The notes under the pieces were generated by a model. The model saw only the letters and a program-made list of their open reading frames with translations. It did no database searches and was not told where the DNA came from. From Alistipes sp. (GTDB taxonomy: Bacteria; Bacteroidota; Bacteroidia; Bacteroidales; Rikenellaceae), in assembly GCA_020026415.1 (NCBI GenBank), contig JAHHQL010000005.1, positions 33,784-97,783 on the forward strand: 64,000 nucleotides of DNA. Direction: 5' to 3'. Position 1 is the first letter of the stretch, and each line of letters starts with the position of its first letter. Position numbers and translations under genes: made by a program. Of this stretch, positions 52,569-62,096 are shown in pieces.

Positions 52569-52587
52569 ATGGGGTCGAACGTGAGGA

Positions 52588-54423
52588 TTAGTCGAACGAT
52601 TGCATCTCGACCAATTTGGCGTAGATGCCGTTCTTGGCCATCAACTCCTGATGGGTACCCTCTTCGGCGATGCAGCCGTGGTCGATGACGACGATCTTGT
52701 CGGCATTGTAAATTGTCGAAAGCCGATGGGCGATGACGATCGACGTGCGGTCGCCCGTCAGAAGGTTGTTCAAGGCTTCCTGTACCAGTTTCTCGCTCTC
52801 GGTGTCGAGTGCCGAGGTGGCCTCGTCGAGAATCAGAATTTCGGGGTTCTTCAGGATGGCGCGGGCAATCGAAAGTCGCTGACGCTGACCGCCCGACAAC
52901 TTGTCGCCACGGTCGCCGATGTTTGTCGAGTAACCATCGGGCATTTCGTCGATGAATTTGTCGGCATTGGCGATACGTGTGGCTGCCACGATCTCCCCGT
53001 GCGTTGCGCCGTGCTTACCCATGGCGATGTTGTTTTCGATGCTGTCGTTGAACAGGATCGTATCTTGCGAGACGATGCTCATGTGGTCACGGACACTCTC
53101 GCGGGTATAGTCCTTCAGGGAGATGCCGTCGATGAGAATTTCGCCTTTCGTCGGGTCGTAGAATCGGGGAATAAGTTCGCTCAAGGTCGATTTTCCGCCT
53201 CCTGACGGGCCGACCAGAGCGACCGTTTCGCCACGTTTGATCTCAAGCGAAATGTTGCTCAAAACCTCGCGCTGTCCGTCATATGAGAAACATACGTTGC
53301 GGAACTCGATTTTATCCTTCAATCCGTTCATCTTGACGGCATCGGGCTTGTCCTGAATTTCGCTCTCGGCATCTATCAGCGTGAAGATACGCTCACCGGC
53401 GGCAATACCTTGGTTGATGTTGGCGAACTGGTCGATGAACGTGCGGACGGGGCGCGTGATCTGCGAGAAGATGGCGACAAAGGCGATAAAACCGCCTGCC
53501 TCCAGCGTACCGCCTGCCACGAGCGTACCGCCGAATACGAGGATCACGCCCACCGCCGAAATACCCAAAAATTCGCTCATGGGCGATGCCAGCTGCTGAC
53601 GGCGTGCCATCGAGAGAGTCAGACGCGAGAAATCGGCGTTGATGTCGAAGAATTTGCGCTTGATGTATCCCGTGGCGTTATAACTTTTGATCACCTTGAT
53701 GCCCGACAATGATTCGTCGAGTGTCGAGACCATCTCACCGAGACGTTTCTGGCTGGTGCGTGCCGGGTGACGCAGACGTTTGACGATCGAACCGATCAGA
53801 AGTGCCACGATCGGCAGGAACAGAGCCGAGAACAGGGCAAGTTCCCACGAGATGATGATCATCATCGACAGATAACCGATGATGAGGAACGGTTCGCGGA
53901 ATGCCACCTGAAGCGTGTTGGTGATGCAGAACTGCACGACGTTTACGTCGGACGTGATTTTCGAGATGATGTCGCCCTTCTGCTGGTCGCTGAAATATCC
54001 TGCGTGCATGTCCGTCACATGGGCGAACATCTCGTCACGCATACGTTGCAGGGTGCGTGTACGCATGTTCTCCATCGTCCATGCACCGAGGTAACGGAAG
54101 AGGTTGCTCAAAAAGCTGATGATGACGGTGATGACGGCCAGCAGCAAAAGCACCTTGCTGCGGTCGTAGTAGGGGGTGAATACCACCGAGTAGGTGTAAT
54201 AGAACATATTGGCCAACGACTCCTGATTGAACTCCAGTGCAGGCATCTTGTCGGGGATATTCATGGGTGCGGCCGTGTCGAACATCGTGTTGAGGATCGG
54301 GATGATCAGCACGAATGTCAGCGAATTGAACAACGCATAGAACAGCGAGTAGAAAAAATACGGGATGGCATATTTTTTTACGGGACGGGCGAAGCCGATA
54401 AGCCGCATGTAGGTCTTAAACAT
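52588..54423 (-). CDS. MsbA-like ABC exporter (fused permease-ATPase)
   Basis: A 611-residue type IV ABC exporter half-transporter. The transmembrane domain (about 1-340) has six helices. The nucleotide-binding domain (about 370-611) carries Walker A GPSGGGKST (about 400-408), signature LSGGQRQRL and Walker B ILILDEATSALD. It is likely the lipid A flippase MsbA or a close relative; many exporters share this layout, so substrate is inferred. TATCTTTG on the minus strand at 54458-54465 may be its -7 element. LPS genes (kds, lptC) are in the same window. Confidence 0.88.
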   Translation of the reverse strand: MFKTYMRLIGFARPVKKYAIPYFFYSLFYALFNSLTFVLIIPILNTMFDTAAPMNIPDKMPALEFNQESLANMFYYTYSVVFTPYYDRSKVLLLLAVITVIISFLSNLFRYLGAWTMENMRTRTLQRMRDEMFAHVTDMHAGYFSDQQKGDIISKITSDVNVVQFCITNTLQVAFREPFLIIGYLSMMIIISWELALFSALFLPIVALLIGSIVKRLRHPARTSQKRLGEMVSTLDESLSGIKVIKSYNATGYIKRKFFDINADFSRLTLSMARRQQLASPMSEFLGISAVGVILVFGGTLVAGGTLEAGGFIAFVAIFSQITRPVRTFIDQFANINQGIAAGERIFTLIDAESEIQDKPDAVKMNGLKDKIEFRNVCFSYDGQREVLSNISLEIKRGETVALVGPSGGGKSTLSELIPRFYDPTKGEILIDGISLKDYTRESVRDHMSIVSQDTILFNDSIENNIAMGKHGATHGEIVAATRIANADKFIDEMPDGYSTNIGDRGDKLSGGQRQRLSIARAILKNPEILILDEATSALDTESEKLVQEALNNLLTGDRTSIVIAHRLSTIYNADKIVVIDHGCIAEEGTHQELMAKNGIYAKLVEMQSFD

Positions 54424-54457
54424 TCGGATAGGGTTATTTTATACCAAATAATTGCAT

Positions 54458-54465
54458 CAAAGATA
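54458..54465 (-). promoter_or_regulatory. Putative -7 element for the MsbA-like gene
   Basis: TATCTTTG on the minus strand, 34 nt before the ATG; the -33 position is A/T-rich but lacks a clear TTTG. Confidence 0.4.
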
Positions 54466-54617
54466 GGTATTTAATGCGGAAAAATAAAATTCTCGATTGC
54501 CGAGTCGCATTTTTGAGGGTTCTTTTGTGGATTTTGGGACGAAACGATTCAAAAAAAACGACTTTGTGACGATCCTTTTCCCGAAAAAGTGATATTCCGC
54601 GGGACGGAAAGTCGGAT

Positions 54618-55076
54618 TTATTCGGGTTGATAACCCGTGTCCTCCCTAAGGGCGGCGGTGTTGCAGGCGGCAGCCACGGCCAATTCGTCGCAACGGTTGT
54701 TCTCGATGGTGTCGGCATGTCCCTTGACCCATACGAACTTTACGTGGTGGCGCGGATAGATCCTCAAGAAACGCATCCACAGATCGGCGTTCTTCTTGCC
54801 CTCGAAGCGTTTTTTCACCCATCCGAAAACCCATCCCTTGGTCACCGCGTCGATGACATATTTCGAATCGGAGTAGATCGTTACGTCAGATCCCTCGAAA
54901 CGGAGTTGCTCCAACGCGACGCATACGCCCATGAGTTCCATGCGGTTGTTGGTCGTCAGTCGGTAACCCGCCGAAAGTTCCTTGCGGTATTGTCCCGACA
55001 AAAGGACGATGCCGTAGCCTCCCGGCCCGGGGTTTCCGCGCGAAGATCCGTCGGTATAGATGGTGATTTGCGGCAT
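54618..55076 (-). CDS. rnhA: Ribonuclease HI
   Basis: A 152-residue endonuclease that cuts RNA in RNA-DNA hybrids. The catalytic carboxylates are in place: Asp9 in YTDGSSRGNPG, Glu in NNRMELMG (about 47), Asp in IYSDSKYV (about 70), and Asp in the C-terminal NNRCDELA. The basic handle WVKKRFEGKKN is present. Length is normal (E. coli 155). The last residues (YQPE) are unremarkable. Confidence 0.95.
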   Translation of the reverse strand: MPQITIYTDGSSRGNPGPGGYGIVLLSGQYRKELSAGYRLTTNNRMELMGVCVALEQLRFEGSDVTIYSDSKYVIDAVTKGWVFGWVKKRFEGKKNADLWMRFLRIYPRHHVKFVWVKGHADTIENNRCDELAVAAACNTAALREDTGYQPE

Positions 55077-55096
55077 TTGGGGTGTTGTTTGATAAA

Positions 55097-55142
55097 AAAC
55101 ATCCCACCCGAAGCGATTCGTGCCGTTCGGATGGGATGTTTC
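55097..55142 (-). terminator. Terminator after valS
   Basis: A long inverted repeat with one mismatch (about 55097-55112 with 55126-55141), followed on the minus strand by a T-rich run. It lies between valS and rnhA. Confidence 0.7.
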
Positions 55143-55153
55143 TGTTCTTGAAA

Positions 55154-57781
55154 TTAGTTCAAAGCGGCCAATTGCTCCCTGATGGCGGCAATCTTGGCCT
55201 CGGCATCGGCCTGCTTGGCGCGTTCGTTGGCAACGACCTTTTCGGGAGCCGAATTTACAAAACGCTCGTTCGAGAGTTTCTTCATGACGCTTGAGAGGAA
55301 GCCCTCCTGATAGGCGAGATCCTTTTGCAGGCGTTCCTTCTCGGCCTCCATGTCGATCATGCCGGCCATCGGCACGAAATACTGCGTCGTCTTGACGATG
55401 AATGCCGAGTCGGCGGCATCCTTCTCCGAAACGATCTCGATCGATTTGAGGTTGGCCATCTTCATGATGACGGGAGCGTACTCCTTCGGGTAGTTCTCGT
55501 CCTCGATGACTTTCAGAGTCAGAGCCTCCTTCTGCGGGAGGTTTTTCTGGTTGCGCACGTTACGCACCTTCGAGATGATCTCGGCAGCCAGTTCGAAACG
55601 GGCGAGTACCGAAGCCTCTTCCTCGACGGGACGGGGCATCGGTGCCACGCAGATCGACTCGCCCTCCTTGCGGGGTTCGAGATCCTGCCAGATCTCCTCG
55701 GTGACAAAAGGCATGAACGGATGCAGCAGGCGCATCATCTGATCGAAGAACGTGCGCGTTGCCTCCATCGTCTTGCCGTCGATGGGCTGACCGTAGGCGG
55801 GTTTTACCATTTCGAGGTACATGCCGCTGAAATCGTCCCAGAAGAGTTTGTAGGCACTCATGGCGGCCTCCGAAATGCGGTACGAAGCGAAATCCGATTC
55901 GATGTCGCGCAGAGCCTTCGAGAAACGCTGCTCGAACCACTCGACCGACAGACGGTTGTTCTCGCTCTGTGCCAGCGACGCATCGACCGACCAGCCGTTC
56001 ACGAGGCGGTAGGCGTTCCAGATCTTGTTGCCGAAGTTACGACCCTGCTCGCAGAGTGCCTCGTCGAACATCACGTCGTTACCTGCCGACGACGACATCA
56101 GCATCGCCATACGCATGCCGTCGGCACCGTATTCGGCGATCAGATCCAGCGGATCGGGCGAGTTACCCAACTGCTTGGACATCTTGCGGCCGATCTTGTC
56201 GCGGACGATACCCGTGAAGTAAACATTCTTGAAGGGCATCTCGTGGCGGTATTCGTAACCTGCCATGATCATACGTGCCACCCAGAAGAAAATAATGTCG
56301 GGACCCGTCACCAGATCGTTGGTGGGGTAGTAGTAGTCGATCTCTTTGTTGTGGGGGTTGCGGATTCCGTCGAATACCGAAATCGGCCACAACCATGACG
56401 AGAACCACGTGTCGAGTACATCGTCGTCCTGACGCAGATCGCTCATCTGAAGCGAATCGTCGCCGGTCTTTGCACGAGCCTTTGCCAGAGCCTCCTCGGC
56501 GGTCGGTGCTACGACATAGCCGCCTTTGGGCAGATAGTAGGCCGGGATGCGCTGACCCCACCACAACTGACGCGAGATGCACCAGTCCTTGATGTTCTCC
56601 ATCCAGTGGCGATAAGTATTCTTGTATTTTTCGGGAACAAAACGGATTTCATCCTCCATGACGGCACGCGTGGCGGGTTTTGCCAGATCGTCCATCGACA
56701 GGAACCACTGCATCGAGAGTTTCGGCTCGATGGCAACGCCCGTGCGCTCCGAGTATCCCACGTTGTTGGTGTAGTCCTCGACCTTCTCCATCAGACCGGC
56801 ATCCGTCAGATCCTTCTCGATCTTGCGGCGTACGTCGAAACGATCCTTGCCGACATACATGCCGACCTTGTCGTTGATCGTGCCGTCATCGTTGAAGATG
56901 TCGATGGTTTCGAGGTTGTATTTCTCGCCCAGCATGTAGTCGTTCACGTCGTGTGCGGGAGTGACTTTCAGTGCACCCGTACCGAACTCGATATCGACAT
57001 ACTCGTCACGGATGACGGGAATCGAACGACCCACAAGGGGAACGATCACGCGGGCATCCTTCGGAAGATCCTTGTAACGCTCGTCGTCGGGGTTCACGCA
57101 CAATGCCGAGTCTCCCAAGATGGTTTCGGGACGGGTCGTGGCCACGATCAGATGGCAGTCCGTACCCTCCAACTTATAGCGCAGGTAGTAGAGTTTGCCG
57201 TGCGACTCCTTGAAGATCACCTCTTCGTCCGAGAGTGCCGTCTTGGCGGCGGGGTCCCAATTGACCATACGCACACCGCGATAGATCTTGCCCTTCTCGT
57301 AGAGGTCGCAGAACACCTTGATCACGCCTTCCGTGCGGATGTCGTCCATCGTGAAGCACGTGCGTTCCCAGTCGCACGAAGCACCCAGTTGGCGCAACTG
57401 CTTGAGGATGACACCGCCGTACTGCTCCTTCCATTCCCATGCGTATTTGAGGAACTCCTCGCGCGAGAGCGACGATTTCTCGATTCCTTTCTTCTGGAGC
57501 ATTGCCACGACCTTTGCTTCGGTTGCGATCGAGGCATGGTCCATACCCGGTACCCAGCAGGCGTTCTTGCCCATCATACGGGCACGGCGCACCAACACAT
57601 CCTGAAGCGTGTTGTTGAGCATGTGCCCCATGTGCAGCATACCCGTCACGTTGGGGGGCGGGATGACGATGGTGTAGGCTTCGCGTTGGTCGGGTTCCGA
57701 ATGGAAAATCCGATGATTGATCCAATAGTCGTACCACTTGGTCTCGATCTGTCGGGGAGAGTATTTGTCCGCTATTTGCAT
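55154..57781 (-). CDS. valS: Valyl-tRNA synthetase
   Basis: An 875-residue class I synthetase charging tRNA-Val. HIGH is HMGH in [13 protein letters not shown] (about 43-55) and KMSKS is KMSKQ (about 538). The Val-specific editing domain (about 190-340) and the C-terminal coiled-coil arm (about 800-870) are present. I start at MQIADKYSP because relatives begin near this residue; MPRDMQ (57793) is an alternative four residues earlier. A -7 element at 57827-57834 supports a start in this area. Confidence 0.95.
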   Translation of the reverse strand: MQIADKYSPRQIETKWYDYWINHRIFHSEPDQREAYTIVIPPPNVTGMLHMGHMLNNTLQDVLVRRARMMGKNACWVPGMDHASIATEAKVVAMLQKKGIEKSSLSREEFLKYAWEWKEQYGGVILKQLRQLGASCDWERTCFTMDDIRTEGVIKVFCDLYEKGKIYRGVRMVNWDPAAKTALSDEEVIFKESHGKLYYLRYKLEGTDCHLIVATTRPETILGDSALCVNPDDERYKDLPKDARVIVPLVGRSIPVIRDEYVDIEFGTGALKVTPAHDVNDYMLGEKYNLETIDIFNDDGTINDKVGMYVGKDRFDVRRKIEKDLTDAGLMEKVEDYTNNVGYSERTGVAIEPKLSMQWFLSMDDLAKPATRAVMEDEIRFVPEKYKNTYRHWMENIKDWCISRQLWWGQRIPAYYLPKGGYVVAPTAEEALAKARAKTGDDSLQMSDLRQDDDVLDTWFSSWLWPISVFDGIRNPHNKEIDYYYPTNDLVTGPDIIFFWVARMIMAGYEYRHEMPFKNVYFTGIVRDKIGRKMSKQLGNSPDPLDLIAEYGADGMRMAMLMSSSAGNDVMFDEALCEQGRNFGNKIWNAYRLVNGWSVDASLAQSENNRLSVEWFEQRFSKALRDIESDFASYRISEAAMSAYKLFWDDFSGMYLEMVKPAYGQPIDGKTMEATRTFFDQMMRLLHPFMPFVTEEIWQDLEPRKEGESICVAPMPRPVEEEASVLARFELAAEIISKVRNVRNQKNLPQKEALTLKVIEDENYPKEYAPVIMKMANLKSIEIVSEKDAADSAFIVKTTQYFVPMAGMIDMEAEKERLQKDLAYQEGFLSSVMKKLSNERFVNSAPEKVVANERAKQADAEAKIAAIREQLAALN

Positions 57782-57826
57782 ATCTCTTGGCATTAAACTT
57801 TTGTTCGAAACAGATTTTTTGAGCCA

Positions 57827-57834
57827 CAAAGTTA
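57827..57834 (-). promoter_or_regulatory. Putative -7 element for valS
   Basis: TAACTTTG on the minus strand, 33-46 nt before the candidate starts. It overlaps no gene and is divergent to the lon promoter about 45 nt away. Confidence 0.5.
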
Positions 57835-57877
57835 TGAACATTCTGTTAAAGATAAAATAAAATAAACGAAATTTAGT

Positions 57878-57885
57878 TATCTTTG
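57878..57885 (+). promoter_or_regulatory. Putative -7 element for the lon unit
   Basis: TATCTTTG, 37 nt before the leader ORF start and about 190 nt before lon. The -33 position is not a clear TTTG. Confidence 0.45.
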
Positions 57886-57921
57886 CAGTTAATTAATAAT
57901 AGTGTATATTTACAATTCGAA

Positions 57922-58080
57922 ATGGCGGACACAATGGCGGACACAGGAAACCACGGCTTTTTTATGTCGCCGAACCATCTTTTTGAACGGGGAAAACAGG
58001 GGCTGTACACCCTCCCCGAAGCAGTTTCCGAATCTGCCCGCTGCGCTGTTTTTGCAGCATTACGGATAAATTTGTTATGA
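57922..58080 (+). CDS. Leader ORF overlapping the lon start
   Basis: A 52-codon frame in the lon 5' region. It begins ATGGCGGACACA, repeated in tandem at once (57922-57945), so it can start at either ATG. It ends with TGA at 58078-58080, which overlaps the lon ATG (58077-58079) as ATGA. The peptide (MADTMADTGNHGFF...) has no family, is mildly basic in the middle, and may be a regulatory uORF whose translation is coupled to lon. Evidence is position and overlap only. Confidence 0.45.
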   Translation: MADTMADTGNHGFFMSPNHLFERGKQGLYTLPEAVSESARCAVFAALRINLL

Positions 58081-60509
58081 GCAAGAAAGAAAAAATTGAG
58101 ACCATCAAAGTCGATGACGTGAACATGTTGCCCGATTTGCTTGATGGCAGGCACCGTGTGATTCCCATCGTCACGGGAGGTGACGAAGTGGTGGAGCACG
58201 TCGATATTCCCGAAATCATACCCATTCTCACCCTGCGTTCGTCGGTCTTGTTCCCCGGCGCGATTACCCCGATCACGGTCGGTCGTGACAAGAGCATCAA
58301 TCTGGTGCGCGACGTGAATCAGAAAGGCGGAATCTTGGGTGCGGTGCTTCAGCGCGAGAGCGAGGTGGAGGATCCGACGCCCGAAGACATGTACAAGGTG
58401 GGTACCGCCGCACGCATCATCAAGATTCTGGAGATGCCCAACGGCAACCTCACGGTCATCCTGAACGGACTGGAGAAAATCGAGGTTGAGGAGTATGTCT
58501 CGACCGAGCCGTTCTTCACGGCACGCGTCACGGCACTGCGCGACTCGAACCCCGAAAACAACAACGTCGAATTTGAGGCGTTGATCGACTCGATCCGCGA
58601 TGTGGCACTGAGCATCATCAACGATTCGCCGTCGATTCCCAAGGAGGCGGCATTTGCCGTCAAGAACATCGACTCGAACCGCGGCATGATCAACTTCGTG
58701 TGCTCGAACCTCGAACTTTCGGATGAGGATCGTCAGACTCTTTTGGAGGCTCCCGGTCTTCTGGCACGTTCGCGCAAACTGCTTGAGATCCTGATCCGCG
58801 AACAGCAACTCGTCGAACTGAAAAACGAGTTGCAGGAGAAGGTCAAACAGGAGATCGACAAGCAACAGCGCGATTATTACCTGCAACAGCAGATGCGCAC
58901 CATTCAGGACGAACTGGGCGAGGGTGCCGATGACGAGATCGAGAAGATGCGCGAGCAGGCCGCCAAGAAAAACTGGCCGAAAGAGGTGGGCGATACCTTC
59001 GAGAAGGAACTTCAGAAGGTCGAGCGTCTGAATCCCGCCGTGGCGGAGTATTCGGTTCAGATGACCTACCTGCAACTGCTTCTGGAGTTGCCGTGGAACG
59101 ATGTCACGGAGGATAACCTCGACCTGAAATGCGCCCGCGAACAACTCGATCACGACCACTTCGGATTGGAGGAGGTCAAGGAACGTATTCTGGAGCATCT
59201 GGCGGTCATCAAACTGAAGGGAGATCTCAAAAGCCCGATCCTCTGCCTCTATGGCCCTCCGGGAGTCGGTAAAACATCGCTCGGCAAGTCGGTAGCGGCG
59301 GCTTTGGGGCGCAAGTTCGGCCGTATCTCGTTGGGCGGTCTGCACGACGAGTCGGAGATCCGCGGGCACCGCCGTACCTACATCGGTGCCATGCCGGGTC
59401 GTATCATCCAGACCATTCGCCGTTGCGGTTCGTCGAACCCCGTCATCATCCTCGATGAGGTCGATAAGGTGACCGTTTCGACCCACGGCGATCCGTCGAG
59501 TGCCCTTTTGGAGGTGCTCGATCCCGAACAGAACACTACCTTCCACGATAACTACATCGACATGGAATACGACCTGTCGAAGGTACTCTTCATTGCCACG
59601 GCCAACAACATCGGCAACATTGCTCCGGCATTGCGCGACCGTATGGAGATGATCAACATTCCGGGTTATCTGTTGGAGGAGAAGATACAGATTGCCCAGA
59701 AACACCTCATTCCGAAACAGCGCGAGGCACACGGCATCAAGGACGATCAGATGACCTTCACCAATGAAGCCGTCGAGAAGATCATTTGGGATTATACGCG
59801 TGAGGCGGGTGTCCGTCTTTTGGACAAGAACCTTGCGAAGATCTCGCGTAATCGTGCCAAACAGATCGCCTTCGAGGAGGAATATGCGTCCGAGGTGACA
59901 CCCGTACAGGTTGAGAAGGTGCTCGGCATGCCCAAATTTCTGGAAGAGCAGTACGAGGTCGGCGGAATGACGGGTGTGGTGACGGGTCTTGCATGGACGG
60001 AGGTTGGCGGCGACATCCTCTACATCGAATCGTGCCTCACTCCCGGTAAGGGCGGTTTGAGCCTGACGGGTAACTTGGGTAACGTGATGAAGGAGTCGGC
60101 AACGATCGCCTACGAATGGGTCAAGTCGAATCACAGGAAACTCGGCATCAAGGCCGACATGTTCGAGAAACACGACCTGAACATCCATGTGCCGGAGGGC
60201 GCAATCCCCAAGGACGGCCCGTCGGCAGGCATCACGCTGGTGACCTCGATCGTATCGACCTTTACGGGACGCAAGGTGCAGGATCGCATCGCCATGACGG
60301 GAGAGACGACCCTGCGCGGACGCGTGATGCCCGTGGGCGGTGTGCGAGAGAAGATCCTTGCCGCAAAACGGGCGGGAATCACCGATCTGATCCTTTCGGA
60401 GGAAAACCGCAAGGACATCTCCGAAATCAAGGCGGACTACATCGCCGGATTGAAGTTCCACTATGTGCGCACCAACGAAGAGGTGCTGGAACTGGCTTTG
60501 AAAAAATAA
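58077..60509 (+). CDS. lon: ATP-dependent protease La
   Basis: An 810-residue LonA protease. N-terminal substrate domain (about 35-240; PILTLRSSVLFPGAITPI), coiled coil, then the AAA+ module with Walker A GPPGVGKTS (about 392-400) and Walker B VIILDEVDK (about 460-468). The proteolytic domain has the catalytic Ser in PKDGPSAG and Lys in GGVREKILAA. It degrades damaged and regulatory proteins. A leader ORF overlaps its start, so translation may be coupled. Confidence 0.96.
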   Translation: MSKKEKIETIKVDDVNMLPDLLDGRHRVIPIVTGGDEVVEHVDIPEIIPILTLRSSVLFPGAITPITVGRDKSINLVRDVNQKGGILGAVLQRESEVEDPTPEDMYKVGTAARIIKILEMPNGNLTVILNGLEKIEVEEYVSTEPFFTARVTALRDSNPENNNVEFEALIDSIRDVALSIINDSPSIPKEAAFAVKNIDSNRGMINFVCSNLELSDEDRQTLLEAPGLLARSRKLLEILIREQQLVELKNELQEKVKQEIDKQQRDYYLQQQMRTIQDELGEGADDEIEKMREQAAKKNWPKEVGDTFEKELQKVERLNPAVAEYSVQMTYLQLLLELPWNDVTEDNLDLKCAREQLDHDHFGLEEVKERILEHLAVIKLKGDLKSPILCLYGPPGVGKTSLGKSVAAALGRKFGRISLGGLHDESEIRGHRRTYIGAMPGRIIQTIRRCGSSNPVIILDEVDKVTVSTHGDPSSALLEVLDPEQNTTFHDNYIDMEYDLSKVLFIATANNIGNIAPALRDRMEMINIPGYLLEEKIQIAQKHLIPKQREAHGIKDDQMTFTNEAVEKIIWDYTREAGVRLLDKNLAKISRNRAKQIAFEEEYASEVTPVQVEKVLGMPKFLEEQYEVGGMTGVVTGLAWTEVGGDILYIESCLTPGKGGLSLTGNLGNVMKESATIAYEWVKSNHRKLGIKADMFEKHDLNIHVPEGAIPKDGPSAGITLVTSIVSTFTGRKVQDRIAMTGETTLRGRVMPVGGVREKILAAKRAGITDLILSEENRKDISEIKADYIAGLKFHYVRTNEEVLELALKK

Positions 60510-60518
60510 CCCATCGTA

Positions 60519-60545
60519 AAGGCTCGACGGATTCCGTCGAGCCTT
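60519..60545. terminator. Hairpin between lon and kdsB
   Basis: A perfect 12-bp GC-rich stem (60519-60530 with 60534-60545) with a 3-nt loop but no T-run. It may mark an mRNA end or allow partial read-through into the Kdo genes. Confidence 0.5.
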
Positions 60546-60578
60546 CGATGCTTAAATAATGACGTAATTCTTTCGACC

Positions 60579-61343
60579 ATGAAATTTATTGCGATTATTC
60601 CCGCGCGTTACGCTTCGACGCGTTTTCCTGCCAAACCGCTGGCCATTCTGGGCGGCAAGCCTGTCATCCGGCGTGTCTATGAGCAGGTCGCTTCCGTTTT
60701 GGACGATGCGGTTGTGGCCACCGACAACCAACTCATATACGATGCCGTCAAAGCCTTCGGCGGTAAGGTCGAGATGACCTCGACCGAACACCGCAGCGGT
60801 ACGGATCGTTGCTGGGAGGCTTACTGCAAACAGGGCGGCAAGTTCGATGTGGTGATCAACGTGCAGGGAGACGAACCTTTTGTGCAGCGCAGCCAACTTG
60901 AGGCCTTGAAAGCCTGCTTTGAAGATCCTTCGGTCGATATTGCCACGTTGGTGCATCCGTTCAAGTCCACCGATGATTATTCGGTTCTGGAAAATCCCAA
61001 CAGCCCGAAGGTGGTGCTCGACAGTCAGCACCGTGCCCTCTATTTCTCGCGTTCGGTGATCCCTTACCTGCGCGGAAAGGAGCGTGAGGAGTGGCTCAAG
61101 ACCCACACCTACTACAAACACATCGGACTTTACGCTTTCCGTGCCGAAGTGCTCGGCAAGGTGACCGCCCTGCCGCAGTCGTCGCTCGAAAAGGCCGAAT
61201 CGCTCGAACAGTTGCGCTGGCTGGAGAACGGCTACCGCATCGGCGTTGCCGAGAGCCATGTCGAGACGGTCGGCATCGACACGCCCGAAGACTTGGCGCG
61301 TGCCGAGGAATTTTTGAAAACACACCCCGAATTTAACCGATAA
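60579..61343 (+). CDS. kdsB: 3-deoxy-manno-octulosonate cytidylyltransferase
   Basis: A 254-residue enzyme that activates Kdo as CMP-Kdo for lipid A-core LPS. The N-terminal nucleotide-binding pattern IIPARYASTRFPAKPL (about 5-20) and NVQGDEPFV (about 94-102) are diagnostic. TDTPEDL-like GIDTPEDLARA closes the protein. Size fits the family (about 250). It begins the kdsB-kdsA-kdsD unit; kdsA starts 3 nt later. Confidence 0.96.
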   Translation: MKFIAIIPARYASTRFPAKPLAILGGKPVIRRVYEQVASVLDDAVVATDNQLIYDAVKAFGGKVEMTSTEHRSGTDRCWEAYCKQGGKFDVVINVQGDEPFVQRSQLEALKACFEDPSVDIATLVHPFKSTDDYSVLENPNSPKVVLDSQHRALYFSRSVIPYLRGKEREEWLKTHTYYKHIGLYAFRAEVLGKVTALPQSSLEKAESLEQLRWLENGYRIGVAESHVETVGIDTPEDLARAEEFLKTHPEFNR

Positions 61344-61346
61344 ACC

Positions 61347-62096
61347 ATGATAAAAATTATTGCCGGCCCTTGCGTCATCGAGTCTGCGGAGTTGTTGGAC
61401 ACCGTAGCCGAACGCCTCGTTGCGATCAATCGCACGCTGGGCACAGACATCATTTTCAAGGCTTCGTTCGATAAGGCCAATCGTACTTCGATCCGCTCGT
61501 TCCGCGGGCCGGGTCTTGAAAAGGGACTCCGGATGCTTTCGGACGTACGTTCAAAGTGGGGCTTGAAACTGCTCACCGACATCCACGAGGCGTGGCAGGC
61601 CGCACCCGTCGGCGAAGTGGCCGATGTGATTCAGATCCCCGCATTCCTGTGCCGTCAGACCGACCTTTTGGTCGCTGCCGCCAAGACGGGCAGGATCGTG
61701 AACATCAAGAAGGCGCAGTTCCTGTCGGGCGAGGATATGCTCTATCCCTACCAGAAAGCCGCCGAGTCGGGTGCCCGCGAGATCTGGCTCACCGAACGCG
61801 GAAGCATGTTCGGCTACAACAACCTTGTGGTCGATTTCCGCAATATTCCCGATATGTTGAAGATCGCCCCGACGGTCGTCATGGACTGCACGCACTCGGT
61901 GCAGCGTCCCGGTGCCGCTGGCGGCAAGACGGGCGGCAACCGCGAATTTGTTCCCGCCATGGCGCATGCCGCCAAGGCGTTCGGTGCCAACGGATTCTTC
62001 TTTGAGGTGCATCCTGACCCCGACAACGCCAAGAGCGACGGCCCCAACATGTTGCAGTTAGATGATTTGGAGAACCTTGTAAAAACTCTGTTGTAA
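61347..62096 (+). CDS. kdsA: 3-deoxy-8-phosphooctulonate synthase
   Basis: A 249-residue aldolase-like enzyme joining phosphoenolpyruvate with arabinose-5-phosphate to give Kdo-8-phosphate. AGPCVIES (about 6-13), KASFDKANRTS (about 39-49), TDIHE and DCTHSVQRPGA (about 180-190) are the expected motifs. Cys in AGPC indicates the metal-dependent class. It overlaps kdsD by one base (TAATG), consistent with a coupled operon. Confidence 0.96.
   Translation: MIKIIAGPCVIESAELLDTVAERLVAINRTLGTDIIFKASFDKANRTSIRSFRGPGLEKGLRMLSDVRSKWGLKLLTDIHEAWQAAPVGEVADVIQIPAFLCRQTDLLVAAAKTGRIVNIKKAQFLSGEDMLYPYQKAAESGAREIWLTERGSMFGYNNLVVDFRNIPDMLKIAPTVVMDCTHSVQRPGAAGGKTGGNREFVPAMAHAAKAFGANGFFFEVHPDPDNAKSDGPNMLQLDDLENLVKTLL

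Noticed and set aside
57873..60461. An 862-codon minus-strand frame opposite lon
   Set aside because: Antisense shadow of lon; no recognisable protein pattern.
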